Assembly: GCA_004102805.1 (NCBI GenBank)
Contig: SCEG01000002.1
Span: forward strand, 90,968-154,967
Source of the DNA: Muribaculaceae bacterium Isolate-002 (NCI)
GTDB lineage: Bacteria; Bacteroidota; Bacteroidia; Bacteroidales; Muribaculaceae
Direction of reading: 5' to 3'
DNA: 64,000 nt
Shown here: in pieces, positions 55,160-63,948 of the stretch
Layout: the number at the start of each line of letters is the position of its first letter
Position numbering within the stretch: position 1 is the stretch's first letter
Program-made: the position numbers and the translations under genes
The notes under the pieces: model-generated
What the model was told of the DNA's origin: nothing
Databases searched by the model: none
The model's input: only the letters and a program-made list of their open reading frames with translations

Positions 55160-56947
55160 TTACATGCGTTCGGGCACCTTTATGCCGAGAAGAGACATTC
55201 CGGAAGCGATTACGCGTGCCGACATTTCGCTCAGGGCAAGACGCAGGGCGCGCACTCCGGTGTTTTCCTCGCGCATGATGGGGCAGTCGTGGTAGAACTG
55301 GTTGTATTGTTTTACAAGTTCGTAGACGTAGTTGGCAATCACCGAGGGTGAGAATTTCTTGCCGGCATCGGCTACGGTGGCCGGGAAGTCGGCAAGGGTC
55401 TGGATGAGAGCTATTTCCTTGTCGTTGGGTGTCACGCCGGTGTAGTCGAAGTCGGTTATGCCCTGTTCGGCGGCTTTGCGGAGCACCGAGCGGATGCGGG
55501 CGTAGGTGTACTGAATGAACGGACCTGTGTTGCCGTTGAAGTCGATTGACTCTTTGGGATTGAAAGTCATGTTTTTGCGCGGGTCGACTTTGAGGAGGAA
55601 GTATTTAAGTGCGCCCAGTCCCACAGTCTCGGCTATATCTTCGGCCTCGGCTTCGGTGAGTCCGTCGAGTTTGCCGAGTTCGCGTGACACTTCGCGGGCG
55701 GTGCCTACCATTTCGTCCATAAGGTCGTCGGCGTCGACGACAGTGCCTTCGCGGCTTTTCATCTTGCCTTCAGGTAGCTCAACCATGCCGTAGGAGAAAT
55801 GCACGAGGTCTTTGCCCCATTTGAAGCCGAGTTTGTCGAGCAGGAGCGACAGCACCTGGAAGTGATAGTTTTGCTCGTTGCCTACGACATATACCATCTT
55901 GTCGATGGGATAGTCGTCGTAACGCAGTTTGGCTGTGCCGATATCCTGGGTCATGTAGACCGATGTGCCGTCGGCGCGCAGAAGCAGTTTGTGGTCGAGG
56001 CCGTCGGCTGTAAGGTCGGCCCATACGGAGCCGTCGTCCTTGCGGTACATGATGCCTTTTTCAAGCCCTTCGAGCACTTTTTCCTTTCCTTCGAGGTAGG
56101 TGCTGCTCTCGTAGTAGATTTTATCGAAATCTACGCCCATGCGTTTGTAGGTCTCGTCGAAACCGGCGTAAACCCAAGAGTTCATCATTTCCCAAAGTGC
56201 GCGTATCTCGGGGTCTTTCTGTTCCCAGCGCACGAGCATCTCACGGGCTTCGTTCATGAGAGGAGAGGCCGCTTTGGCTTCATCCTCTGTCATGCCTTTG
56301 TCAATGAGAGCATTGACTTCGGCCTTGAAATGCTTGTCGAAAAGCACGTAGAAGTCGCCGATAAGGTGGTCGCCTTTCTTGCCTGCCGATTCGGGAGTGG
56401 CGCCCTCGCCCCATTTTTTCCATGCGAGCATCGATTTGCAGATGTGTATGCCGCGGTCGTTGACGATGTTTGTCTTTACGACTCTGTTGCCGCATGCTTT
56501 GAGTATCTCCGATAGGCTGTAGCCCAGGAGATTGTTGCGCACATGACCCAGGTGGAGGGGTTTGTTGGTGTTGGGCGAGGAGTATTCGACCATATATAGG
56601 GGAGAGTCGGCAGTGGCGTCTGTGATGCCGTAGTGAGGCGTTTCCTCGATGTGACGGAGCACGGAGCACCAGAAGCCGGGCTCGATGACGATATTGAGGA
56701 AGCCGTTGATTACATTGTAGCGGCTCACTGCGGGCTCGTTTTCAACCAGCCAGTCGCCAATCTCCTTGCCGACCACGGCGGGAGCCTTGCGGGCTGTCTT
56801 TACCCACGGAAATACGATTACGGTGAGATTGCCTTCAAACTCTTTCTTAGTGGTTTCGGGCACGATACCGGCTGCGTCGACATCAATGTCGTAGAGCTCT
56901 TTGAGAGCGTGCGCCACAGCCTGCGCTATAATCCTATCTATTGACAT
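55160..56947 (-). CDS. argS: Arginyl-tRNA synthetase
   Basis: Charges tRNA-Arg; class I enzyme of 595 residues. The N-terminal domain (about 1-110) recognises the tRNA elbow; the HIGH motif is HLGHVRNNLLG in YSSPNTNKPLHLGHVRNN (about 128-145). There is no KMSKS; MKSREGTVVDADDLMDEM (about 403) occupies that place, as is usual for ArgRS. The C-terminal helical DALR domain ends near LGIKVPERM. A -7 box at 57118-57125 implies a leader of about 160 bases. Confidence 0.97.
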   Translation of the reverse strand: MSIDRIIAQAVAHALKELYDIDVDAAGIVPETTKKEFEGNLTVIVFPWVKTARKAPAVVGKEIGDWLVENEPAVSRYNVINGFLNIVIEPGFWCSVLRHIEETPHYGITDATADSPLYMVEYSSPNTNKPLHLGHVRNNLLGYSLSEILKACGNRVVKTNIVNDRGIHICKSMLAWKKWGEGATPESAGKKGDHLIGDFYVLFDKHFKAEVNALIDKGMTEDEAKAASPLMNEAREMLVRWEQKDPEIRALWEMMNSWVYAGFDETYKRMGVDFDKIYYESSTYLEGKEKVLEGLEKGIMYRKDDGSVWADLTADGLDHKLLLRADGTSVYMTQDIGTAKLRYDDYPIDKMVYVVGNEQNYHFQVLSLLLDKLGFKWGKDLVHFSYGMVELPEGKMKSREGTVVDADDLMDEMVGTAREVSRELGKLDGLTEAEAEDIAETVGLGALKYFLLKVDPRKNMTFNPKESIDFNGNTGPFIQYTYARIRSVLRKAAEQGITDFDYTGVTPNDKEIALIQTLADFPATVADAGKKFSPSVIANYVYELVKQYNQFYHDCPIMREENTGVRALRLALSEMSARVIASGMSLLGIKVPERM

Positions 56948-57117
56948 TTTCTGTTTTGTATTTTGATAATTAACAGTTTAAAGTTTTGTTATAATAACTA
57001 TTCATCATCATTATGACGACACACCCGGTGTAATTCATCTGAAAAATAATCCGCAGGTAAGATTGTCAAAATAAATTTGAGCAGTTACTTGATTTATCAG
57101 TAAATTATTGTAAAGCA

Positions 57118-57125
57118 CAAAGATA
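57118..57125 (-). promoter_or_regulatory. argS promoter -7 element
   Basis: Minus-strand TATCTTTG; implies a long argS leader. Confidence 0.55.
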
Positions 57126-57277
57126 CAAAAAATAAACAATATGCACTGCAACACCGCCATATTTTAATTATCTGTTTACTTATCCCGCCGGCATATTTGT
57201 CAGCATATTTGACAGTAAATCATAAAAATCACTCGCTGATAATATGAAAATAATTTCTACGGCTGTAACTTTTTTGT

Positions 57278-57285
57278 TATTTTTG
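57278..57285 (+). promoter_or_regulatory. -7 element of the small exported protein gene
   Basis: TATTTTTG, giving a leader of about 70 bases. Confidence 0.5.
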
Positions 57286-57365
57286 CGTCTAATAATCAAC
57301 AATATGTTATTATTTGAGCGGAAAATTAGTTTTGTAAATCACATAATGTAGAATTTTTTAAGATT

Positions 57366-57773
57366 ATGAAGAAGATTTTAATGCTTATGATTGTGGCGCT
57401 GGCTACAATCTCAGTCAAGGCTATCAATGTAGACGAGGCTTACACCAAGCTTGCCGCCGTTCCCGGCGCCGCTTTGTCGGATGTTCCCGAATATGACTGC
57501 ACTAAAGAGGGTATGGACTGGGGAAAGGTAGTGATGTTTATTGGAGCTTCACCCGCAACTATCGCCGAGGTTGAGAAAGTTCTGGCAGAAATCACTGACC
57601 CCGTTGTGGTTGATGAGAAGGCTCAGGGCAACAACCACGTTGTAGGTTATGCCGCCAAACAGGCCGACGGCCGCACTCGCGCTCTTGTTAGTGTCAATAT
57701 GCCGGGCGCAGGTCTTGTAGTGGTATATGCCCAGGGTGGCGATGATGTTGTTTCAGGCATGAATATCAACTGA
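57366..57773 (+). CDS. Small exported protein, family not recognised
   Basis: A 135-residue protein with a clear signal peptide (MKKILMLMIVALATISVKA, cleaved near residue 20). The mature part is about 115 residues, acidic, with KLAAVPGAALSDVPEYD, DWGKVVMFIGASPATIAEVEKVL and ALVSVNMPGAGLVVVYAQGG, suggesting an alpha/beta fold with repeated short strands. No Cys motif, lipobox or anchor is seen apart from one Cys. It has its own promoter and a very strong terminator, indicating an independent and possibly abundant transcript. Function unknown. Confidence 0.75.
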   Translation: MKKILMLMIVALATISVKAINVDEAYTKLAAVPGAALSDVPEYDCTKEGMDWGKVVMFIGASPATIAEVEKVLAEITDPVVVDEKAQGNNHVVGYAAKQADGRTRALVSVNMPGAGLVVVYAQGGDDVVSGMNIN

Positions 57774-57790
57774 TAAGACATATAGTAAAA

Positions 57791-57836
57791 AACAAAATAG
57801 TCATCATTTCCGAGCGGAAATGATGACTATTTTGTT
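57791..57836. terminator. 22-bp perfect hairpin, bidirectional terminator
   Basis: Bases 57791-57812 and 57815-57836 pair perfectly around AG, with a T/A run on each side, between the small exported protein gene and panB. Confidence 0.85.
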
Positions 57837-57852
57837 AGGTCTACTTTCTAAA

Positions 57853-58674
57853 TCAGTATTGCTCGTTTGCGTTGGGGAAGTCGCCCTCTTTGACATCGTT
57901 GATGTAGCCTTTGACGGCGGAGTCAATCACTGTGGCGAGGTCGGCGTAGCGGCGCAGGAATTTAGGAGAGAATCCTTTGTTGATGCCGAGCATGTCGTGC
58001 ATTACGAGCACCTGTCCGTCGCAGCCGTTGCCTGCTCCGATGCCTATTGTGGGTATTGTGAGTTCGGCAGAGACTTTTGTGGCGAGTGCTGCGGGAATTT
58101 TCTCAAGCACGATGGCAAAGCAGCCGATTTCCTCAAGCATCTTTGCGTCGCTGATAAGTTGTTGGGCTTCAGCTTCCTCTTTTGCGCGCACTGCGTATGT
58201 GCCGAATTTGTTGATTGACTGCGGAGTCAGGCCGAGGTGTCCCATGACGGGAATGCCGGCGCAGAGTATGCGCTCGATAGATTCGCGTATTTCCGCTCCG
58301 CCCTCCATCTTCACTGCTTCGGCATGTGATTCTTTCATGATGCGGATTGCAGAGGCGAGAGCTTCCTTTGAGTTGCCCTGATATGTGCCGAACGGGAGGT
58401 CAACGACCACAAGCGCGCGGTTTACACCCTTGACTACGCTTTTTGCATGATATATCATCTGGTCGAGGGTCATCGGGAGCGTTGTTACGTTGCCCGCCAT
58501 TACGTTGGAAGCGGAGTCGCCGACGAGTATCACGTCCATTCCGGCTTCGTCGATGAGACGCGCCATGGAGTAGTCGTAGGCTGTGAGCATTGCTATCTTT
58601 TCGTTGCGGTGCTTCATCTCGGTAAGCCGCAGTGTGGTGACTTTACGCTGGTTGTCAGTAGTGTTTGTCGACAT
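57853..58674 (-). CDS. panB: 3-methyl-2-oxobutanoate hydroxymethyltransferase
   Basis: First committed step of pantothenate (CoA) synthesis: transfers a hydroxymethyl group from methylene-tetrahydrofolate to ketoisovalerate. The 273-residue TIM barrel has [51 protein letters not shown], and the [17 protein letters not shown] [14 protein letters not shown] segment. A -7 element TACCTTTG lies at 58733-58740. Its substrate comes from valine synthesis, which may be regulated by the leader at the right edge of this window. Confidence 0.97.
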   Translation of the reverse strand: MSTNTTDNQRKVTTLRLTEMKHRNEKIAMLTAYDYSMARLIDEAGMDVILVGDSASNVMAGNVTTLPMTLDQMIYHAKSVVKGVNRALVVVDLPFGTYQGNSKEALASAIRIMKESHAEAVKMEGGAEIRESIERILCAGIPVMGHLGLTPQSINKFGTYAVRAKEEAEAQQLISDAKMLEEIGCFAIVLEKIPAALATKVSAELTIPTIGIGAGNGCDGQVLVMHDMLGINKGFSPKFLRRYADLATVIDSAVKGYINDVKEGDFPNANEQY

Positions 58675-58732
58675 GATAATGTTTAATTTGACGGTTTATT
58701 GTAAAACGTGAATAAAACCTGTATATCGGGCA

Positions 58733-58740
58733 CAAAGGTA
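58733..58740 (-). promoter_or_regulatory. panB promoter -7 element
   Basis: Minus-strand TACCTTTG, about 60 bases before the ATG. Confidence 0.5.
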
Positions 58741-58814
58741 ATGCTTTTTAACAGATGAAAATTAAAAATCTGAAAAAATATGCGCGTAATCTGCGATTAC
58801 AGCAATAAAACCGC

Positions 58815-58822
58815 TATCTTTG
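58815..58822 (+). promoter_or_regulatory. upp promoter -7 element
   Basis: TATCTTTG exactly, with the upp ATG about 30 bases downstream. Confidence 0.55.
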
Positions 58823-58853
58823 GGGGAAACAACCCTTAAAACTGATTTACTGT

Positions 58854-59507
58854 ATGAAAATAATAAATTTTGACAAAGGAAATTCCCTCATCAGCCAGTA
58901 TATGTCGGAACTTCGCGATGTCACGATACAGAATGACCGTCTCCGTTTCCGCCGTAATCTGGGGCGTATAGGTCAGATCATGGCGTTTGAAATCTCGCGT
59001 ACGCTGGAATACAGGGAGGTGGATGTCACCACTCCTCTGGGTGTGTCGAAGTGTCACCGCATAGCCGACCCGGTGGTGCTTGCCACAATTTTTCGCGCGG
59101 GAGTGCCTTTCCATCAGGGATTTCTGGAATATTTCGACTATGCGGAGAATGCTTTTGTCTCGGCCTACCGCAAGTATAAGGAGAAGGAAAATTTCGACAT
59201 CTGCATCGAATATCTCGCATCTCCCAATCTTGAGGACAAGATTGTGGTGATAGCCGATCCGATGCTCGCCACCGGAGCTTCCATGGAATTGAGCTACAGG
59301 GCGTTGCTTACGAAAGGCAATCCGCGTCACATACATGTGGCATCTGTCATAGCTTCGCAGCGCGCCATCGACTATATCGCAGAAACTTTCCCAAAGGAAA
59401 AGACCACAATATGGGTGGGCGCTGTCGACGAGCATATCAATGACCATTCCTATATAGTGCCGGGGCTGGGCGACGCCGGCGACCTTGCCTACGGGGTGAA
59501 GGAATAA
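58854..59507 (+). CDS. upp: Uracil phosphoribosyltransferase
   Basis: Salvages uracil with PRPP to make UMP. The 217-residue protein has the start LISQYMSELRDVTIQNDRLRFRRNLGRIGQI, the PRPP-binding loop VIADPMLATGASMELSY (about 128-144), and the uracil-binding Tyr/Ile/Gly segment VPGLGDAGDLAYGVKE at the C-terminus. Slightly longer than many UPRTs but typical of Bacteroidetes. Converges with xerD. Confidence 0.96.
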   Translation: MKIINFDKGNSLISQYMSELRDVTIQNDRLRFRRNLGRIGQIMAFEISRTLEYREVDVTTPLGVSKCHRIADPVVLATIFRAGVPFHQGFLEYFDYAENAFVSAYRKYKEKENFDICIEYLASPNLEDKIVVIADPMLATGASMELSYRALLTKGNPRHIHVASVIASQRAIDYIAETFPKEKTTIWVGAVDEHINDHSYIVPGLGDAGDLAYGVKE

Positions 59508-59527
59508 TCTGGATTTTCCCGAGTTAT

Positions 59528-59569
59528 GCAACACCCGCATTCTGTTTGAATTTTTTCAGCGGGCGTTGC
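59528..59569. terminator. Hairpin shared by converging upp and xerD
   Basis: GCAACACCCGC and GCGGGCGTTGC pair with one mismatch across a loop containing a T-run; the right arm overlaps the xerD 3' end. Confidence 0.45.
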
Positions 59570-60467
59570 GGGGATGGTGTTGCAGGATTTCGTTGCGCAG
59601 GAATGTGCGGTCGATGTGCAGGTAGACTTCTGTTGTGGATATCGATTCGTGGCCGAGCATCTGTTGTATGGCGCGCAGATTGGCGCCTCCTTCGAGCAGG
59701 TGTGTGGCGAATGAGTGGCGCATGGTGTGTGGCGATATTTCCTTGTTTACACCGGCTGCTTCTGCCAGTCCGCTTACGATGTAATATACCATCATGCGGG
59801 TCAGACGCCGGCCTCGCCGGCTGACGAACAGTATGTTGTCCTCGCCCGGTTTGATTGTGACGTCGCCGCGCATCTCCAGATAGTCTTTTATGGCGTCGAG
59901 CGTGGTCTGAGCCATAGGCACAAGCCGCTCCTTGTCGCCTTTGCCATGAACTATGATATATTGTTCGGCGGCATATATGCGTGAAATCTCAAGGTTTACG
60001 AGTTCTGACACGCGCAGTCCGCAGCCATAGAGTGTCTCCATTATTGCCCGGTTGCGCACGCCTTCGAATTTCGTCATGTCGATGGCATCGATCATGTCGT
60101 CGATTTCCTCTATCGATAGCACTTCGGGAAGTTTGCGTCCCACGCGTGGCCCTTCAAGAAGCTGTGTAGGGTCGGCATCGATATAATCCTCATGGATGAG
60201 CCAGTGGAAAAATGACTTTATGCCCGATATGATGCGCGCGAGGGTGCGTGCGGCAATGCCGAGGTCATAACAAGCGGCGGCAAACTGCTGAAGGTCGGTC
60301 AATACGATACGGTCGACAGTCAGGCCTTCGCTGCCGCAGTATATGAGCAGTTTCCTGACATCCTCGCGGTAGGCTTCAATGGTGTTGGCCGACATGCCGC
60401 GTTCGAGTGACAGATGCATGGTGTATCGGTCGAGCAGAATATCTCCGGATGGTAGTATGCGGCCCAA
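59556..60467 (-). CDS. xerD: Site-specific tyrosine recombinase XerD
   Basis: Resolves chromosome dimers at dif with its partner XerC and recombines DNA through a tyrosine nucleophile. The 303-residue protein has the SAM-like N-terminal domain (about 1-105) and a complete catalytic set: Arg152, Lys176, His247, Arg250, His273 and nucleophile Tyr282. No flanking IS or integron structure is seen, which favours the housekeeping enzyme over a mobile integrase. It is the last gene of the YfhO operon, 20 bases after the preceding stop. Confidence 0.92.
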   Translation of the reverse strand: MGRILPSGDILLDRYTMHLSLERGMSANTIEAYREDVRKLLIYCGSEGLTVDRIVLTDLQQFAAACYDLGIAARTLARIISGIKSFFHWLIHEDYIDADPTQLLEGPRVGRKLPEVLSIEEIDDMIDAIDMTKFEGVRNRAIMETLYGCGLRVSELVNLEISRIYAAEQYIIVHGKGDKERLVPMAQTTLDAIKDYLEMRGDVTIKPGEDNILFVSRRGRRLTRMMVYYIVSGLAEAAGVNKEISPHTMRHSFATHLLEGGANLRAIQQMLGHESISTTEVYLHIDRTFLRNEILQHHPRNAR

Positions 60468-60487
60468 TTGGGTTAATTTGTTGGTTG

Positions 60488-61024
60488 TTACTTGAATGCG
60501 ATTTTAAACGACTGACGGGGGAGATGGCTGAAGCGGCATATAATGCCGGTGCGGCGGTCGGAGAAATCCATGCCGCGAGAGCAGCCTGACGTGAGCCGTT
60601 TCCATAGGTCTTTTGCCGGTGCACGGTCGATATTGCGTATGATATACACCGGAGCACCGTTATCGTGCGTGGGGGCGGCCTCCGGTGTGCGTACTATAGC
60701 CATGTCCGGTGTGATTGTGCTGTTGCCCGATATTATTTCGGCGTCAGGGGCTGTGAGGCCGACAATTCTTGTCAGTATCTCGTCGCCGGCGGGATATATG
60801 GCAATTTTTCCGGGACGGAAGTGGCTTATACAACGGTATATAAGCGCCATGTCGCCGAAGCCGTCGCCGGTTGCAGCGGCTCGGAGTTCTTCGTCAATGC
60901 CGCCGCAGCCTCTTCTTGCAAGCACCTCTGTCACAAATGAGAAGGCAAAGGGGGAGTGTATGCCGAAGCCCTTTGCCCGCCAGCGTCGACGGGGCCATGT
61001 CATGGTTCGTCGCAGGGATATCAT
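60488..61024 (-). CDS. Degenerate class I SAM methyltransferase-like protein
   Basis: A 178-residue protein resembling a Bacteroidetes methyltransferase subfamily that starts with a WLRAKGxxGVHSPF-type segment; here RWRAKGFGIHSPFAFSFVTEVL (about 15-36) precedes LIYRCISHFRPGKIAIYPAGDEIL (about 61-84). The SAM-binding motif is gone: where GxGxG is expected it reads IAIYPAGDEIL. The C-terminus RTGIICRFSHLPRQSFKI matches the family's last strand. It may have lost catalysis and kept a structural or binding role. The ATG at 61024 overlaps the upstream YfhO-like stop by four bases; a longer reading upstream is out of keeping with the family. Confidence 0.6.
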   Translation of the reverse strand: MISLRRTMTWPRRRWRAKGFGIHSPFAFSFVTEVLARRGCGGIDEELRAAATGDGFGDMALIYRCISHFRPGKIAIYPAGDEILTRIVGLTAPDAEIISGNSTITPDMAIVRTPEAAPTHDNGAPVYIIRNIDRAPAKDLWKRLTSGCSRGMDFSDRRTGIICRFSHLPRQSFKIAFK

Positions 61025-63630
61025 TCCGTCTCCTTTCTGCTTCCGGCAATGCTGCATGCGATAGCTGCAATCACCAAAATATATATGATTATGACGGCAA
61101 CGGTAGCGACAGTGACTGTGCTGTGTACCGACGCGGGGTCGAAGGTCATCACAATCTCGTGGCTGCCGGCGGGGACAACCAGTGCGCGGAGCACGTAGTT
61201 GACTCGCGCTATTTCGGCAGGTTGGCCGTCGATGGTTGCTTCCCAGCCCCACGGGAAGTAAACTTCTGAGAATACGGCTACCCGTGGTGTGGAAGTGGTC
61301 GACTTATATGTCAGGCGGTCAGGAGCGTATGAGGTCTCCACGATGGTGTCGGCACTGTCGCCGGCAGTGGCGTCGCCGAGTATTTTTTGCATCGAGCGGT
61401 CAGCCACGGCTTCATGATCGGGAGAGAGGGTGCGGAGGGCGTTGAGCTCTTCGTTGGCGTTGTTGACGTAGTTTATGTTGTCGATAAACCATGCGTTGCC
61501 CAGAGCCAGATCATTGGTGTAGAGCTGACCTCCGGCCACGATGTAGCGGGCGTTGAGCATGTTGAGCACCGGTTCTGATGATATCAGTCCGGAGTTGATA
61601 AGATCGTTGTATCGGCCGAGCTTGGCTGCGTGATATCCGCCGATTGTCTTGTGGAAATATGACGGTACGGCTTCACCTAAGCGGTCGAAGTCGGCCACGC
61701 GGTAGTTGGGGTCGGTGTCGGCAAGTATCTCGCGGTCTATTGCCGTAGGCTCGATGACGGCATCAGAGGCAGTGAGTTCGGGCACGAAGAAGCTGTCGTG
61801 GCTCAGATAGCGCTTGTTGACCGAGTAGAGGTCGACCAGCACGAGCAGACCGATTGTGCCTACCGATACTATCGTGCTGCTCCTGCGGTTTTTAAGCATG
61901 TTGAACCGCCATACGCCGACGGCTCCAGCGCCTAAGATAAGGAATATGAGCGACCTGAGGCAGTCTTTTCTGACAAGCGAAAGGTGAAGCTCCTCCACGG
62001 CGCGTGACACATCAGGGTTGTCGATGCTCACCTGAGAGATAACTTCTTCGGGATAACCCTGGTGTTGAAGCTGCTGCGCTATCATGTCGGAGGTGCGTGC
62101 CTCGCTCTCCATGTTGTAGCCTGCCCCGAATATTCCGGGATTTAACACGCCGAGCAGGCATATAAGTCCGACAATGCCGAAACCGACTGCGATTGCGGTG
62201 TCGCCTTTAGCTTTGAGGAATTTTACAGGCCGGGCTTCTGCGGTGCCTTTCGTCGGTACGTTTGGCTGCAACGCAGTGTTTTTGTTGTTATAAAGCCTGT
62301 AGAGACCGAGCACGGCGATAAGAGGAATGATGAATTCAGCCACGACGAGAATGCTCTCTACGGTGCGGAATTTGCTGTACATCGGCACTATGTCGATAAA
62401 CAGGTCGGTGAACCACTGGCAGTTTCTTCCCCATGAAAGCATAACAGTGACAATCAGCACGAACACCAGTCCCCATTTCACCGGACCGCGCACGATGATG
62501 CATCCCATCACGAACAGGGCGAAGATGATGACGCCGACATATACCGGTCCGTTTGTCATCTCCGGTTCTCCAAAATATTGTGTCGAGTAGTTGAGGTAGA
62601 AATCTACGTAAGGATTGTCGGAAAAGCGTTCGGCGCCGCTGACATCGGCGAGTGACATCGGTGCCAGTTGTCCGCCTTCGGGTCGCACGGATGCGCCACC
62701 CTTGACATTGGGTATAAACAGGGTGAAAGTCTCGCCGCGGCCGTATGAATATTGCGTTATGTAGGCGCGTTTGATAGCGTCGGCCTGTTCGGGATTGTTG
62801 TTGTCGACCTCACTCTGTTCACGCTGTGTCTCTTTTGCATATTTCGACGTGTGGTAGATTGACGGCAGATTTGCACAGACGGCGAGTCCGGCAGCCACGG
62901 CAAGCGAAGCCGTTGCGATGCCCCATCGTTTTACGTTTTTCTGACGGAGAGCCTGCACCAGATAGGCTATCACCATTATGGCTATGACGAAACAGAAGTA
63001 GTAGGTCATCTGTATGTGATTGGCGTTTAGCTGCATCACGGCGAAAAAGGCAGCCATTGCAGCGCCCGCGAGGTAACGCCCGCGATAGGCGAGCACGATG
63101 CCGGCGATTGTCGGCGGGATGTAGGCGAGGGTTACGAACTTCCATATATGCCCGGCGCCGATGATGATTATGAAATATGTCGAGAAGCCCCATGCGATAG
63201 CGCCTATCAGGCCATATTCCCAGCGCACCCGCATTGTCATCATCAGTATCATGAATCCGACCATCATCATGAACAGCAGGTTGGAGGGGGAGGGCAGTCC
63301 GAGCCCGTAGACCTTGGTGAACCATGCGAACAGCGAATTTGACGGATAAGCCGGCGATATCTGGAATGTAGGCATGCCTGAGAAGAGAGCGTTGGTCCAT
63401 CTGCTCTGCTGGCCTGTGGCCTCTTCATAGAGTTTGGTCTCCTGACCGTTGGCCATGCCCTGCACCATGTCATGCTGGCGAAGGTCATTACCCTCGAAGT
63501 TGTCGGGATAGAAAAACGCAATGGATATGATGGCCATTATGACCACGGAAAACAGAAATCCGCGCGTCTGGCGGTCCTTTATAAATCTGACAAACCCGTC
63601 CTTGATTGCGGGCAATGACAATAACTGCAT
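61021..63630 (-). CDS. YfhO-family multi-pass membrane protein
   Basis: Integral membrane protein of 869 residues with about 12-13 helices and a large C-terminal extracytoplasmic region, similar to YfhO proteins. Visible: TRGFLFSVVIMAIISIAFFYP (helix 1), the loop motif DLRQHDMVQGMANGQE, YLVQALRQKN, and a C-terminal domain (about 610-830) with VFSEVYFPWGWEATIDG, then a last helix. YfhO proteins have been linked to glycosylation of envelope polymers in Gram-positives; the Bacteroidetes role is unknown. First gene of a leftward operon with the methyltransferase-like protein and xerD. Confidence 0.85.
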   Translation of the reverse strand: MQLLSLPAIKDGFVRFIKDRQTRGFLFSVVIMAIISIAFFYPDNFEGNDLRQHDMVQGMANGQETKLYEEATGQQSRWTNALFSGMPTFQISPAYPSNSLFAWFTKVYGLGLPSPSNLLFMMMVGFMILMMTMRVRWEYGLIGAIAWGFSTYFIIIIGAGHIWKFVTLAYIPPTIAGIVLAYRGRYLAGAAMAAFFAVMQLNANHIQMTYYFCFVIAIMVIAYLVQALRQKNVKRWGIATASLAVAAGLAVCANLPSIYHTSKYAKETQREQSEVDNNNPEQADAIKRAYITQYSYGRGETFTLFIPNVKGGASVRPEGGQLAPMSLADVSGAERFSDNPYVDFYLNYSTQYFGEPEMTNGPVYVGVIIFALFVMGCIIVRGPVKWGLVFVLIVTVMLSWGRNCQWFTDLFIDIVPMYSKFRTVESILVVAEFIIPLIAVLGLYRLYNNKNTALQPNVPTKGTAEARPVKFLKAKGDTAIAVGFGIVGLICLLGVLNPGIFGAGYNMESEARTSDMIAQQLQHQGYPEEVISQVSIDNPDVSRAVEELHLSLVRKDCLRSLIFLILGAGAVGVWRFNMLKNRRSSTIVSVGTIGLLVLVDLYSVNKRYLSHDSFFVPELTASDAVIEPTAIDREILADTDPNYRVADFDRLGEAVPSYFHKTIGGYHAAKLGRYNDLINSGLISSEPVLNMLNARYIVAGGQLYTNDLALGNAWFIDNINYVNNANEELNALRTLSPDHEAVADRSMQKILGDATAGDSADTIVETSYAPDRLTYKSTTSTPRVAVFSEVYFPWGWEATIDGQPAEIARVNYVLRALVVPAGSHEIVMTFDPASVHSTVTVATVAVIIIYILVIAAIACSIAGSRKETE

Positions 63631-63664
63631 AATTAAAACGGTATATTGTATATATATTATGTAG

Positions 63665-63672
63665 CAAAGTTA
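63665..63672 (-). promoter_or_regulatory. YfhO operon promoter -7 element
   Basis: Minus-strand TAACTTTG, about 35 bases before the ATG at 63630. Confidence 0.55.
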
Positions 63673-63750
63673 CGAAAATTAGTTGACAGATAAATTCGTA
63701 AATGAAAAATAGTCGGTATTTTTTGCCGATCACCGAAGATTGGCAGAAAG

Positions 63751-63758
63751 TATATTTG
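63751..63758 (+). promoter_or_regulatory. Promoter of the right-edge leader RNA
   Basis: TATATTTG matches the -7 consensus; transcription would start near 63765, 33 bases before the leader-peptide ATG. A TTTG at 63722-63725 is the only -33 candidate and is a little far. Confidence 0.5.
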
Positions 63759-63797
63759 TAGCATGCTGTTATAAAATCAAAGTGAAGGAGTGGGTAT

Positions 63798-63839
63798 ATG
63801 GCATTAAAGTCGGTTTTGGTTGGAACGGTGTTGTTGTGA
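63798..63839 (+). CDS. Thirteen-codon Leu/Val-rich leader peptide
   Basis: ATG GCA TTA AAG TCG GTT TTG GTT GGA ACG GTG TTG TTG TGA encodes MALKSVLVGTVLL. Seven of 13 residues are Leu (4) or Val (3), and the last eight codons hold six of them. A Shine-Dalgarno AAGGAG at 63785-63790, seven bases upstream, stands out because such sites are uncommon before genes here. The frame sits between a promoter and a terminator hairpin, the pattern of leader peptides that sense charged branched-chain tRNAs. Too short for protein evidence; translation is inferred. Confidence 0.55.
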   Translation: MALKSVLVGTVLL

Positions 63840-63852
63840 TAAATTCACGGTA

Positions 63853-63948
63853 GGGTAGGGGAGTGGTGCCGGACACGGCTCTTTCATTTAAACTAAAATA
63901 AAGAGCACATCCTCCCTTACCCGCTTCAGTCCGGAGCGGGTAATTTTT
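63853..63948 (+). promoter_or_regulatory. Candidate attenuator: alternative hairpins
   Basis: GGGTAGGGGAG (63853-63863) can pair with CTCCCTTACCC (63912-63922), 11 pairs with one G-U; GCTCTTT (63878-63884) and AAAGAGC (63900-63906) extend it inward. The 3' arm overlaps the terminator's left arm (63917-63925), so the two structures exclude each other. The layout fits antiterminator versus terminator, read together with the Leu/Val peptide. The downstream gene is outside the window. Confidence 0.55.
63917..63948 (+). terminator. Rho-independent terminator of the leader
   Basis: TTACCCGCT (63917-63925) and AGCGGGTAA (63935-63943) form a 9-bp perfect stem, followed by five T (63944-63948). Confidence 0.75.

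Larger units (their letters stand above)
56948..57365. other. Intergenic region with divergent promoters
   Basis: Holds the argS -7 element at 57118-57125 and a rightward TATTTTTG at 57278-57285 for the small exported protein. Otherwise AT-rich; no gene or RNA recognised. Confidence 0.5.

Noticed and set aside
55799..56515. A 238-codon plus-strand frame opposite argS
   Set aside because: Antisense to a complete ArgRS with all motifs; no start context.
58836..59540. A 234-codon minus-strand frame opposite upp
   Set aside because: Upp on the plus strand has its promoter and motifs; the opposite frame has neither.
59556..60467. Tyrosine recombinase considered as a mobile-element integrase
   Set aside because: Complete XerD motif set, operon with housekeeping-like genes, no attachment-site duplication or tRNA nearby.
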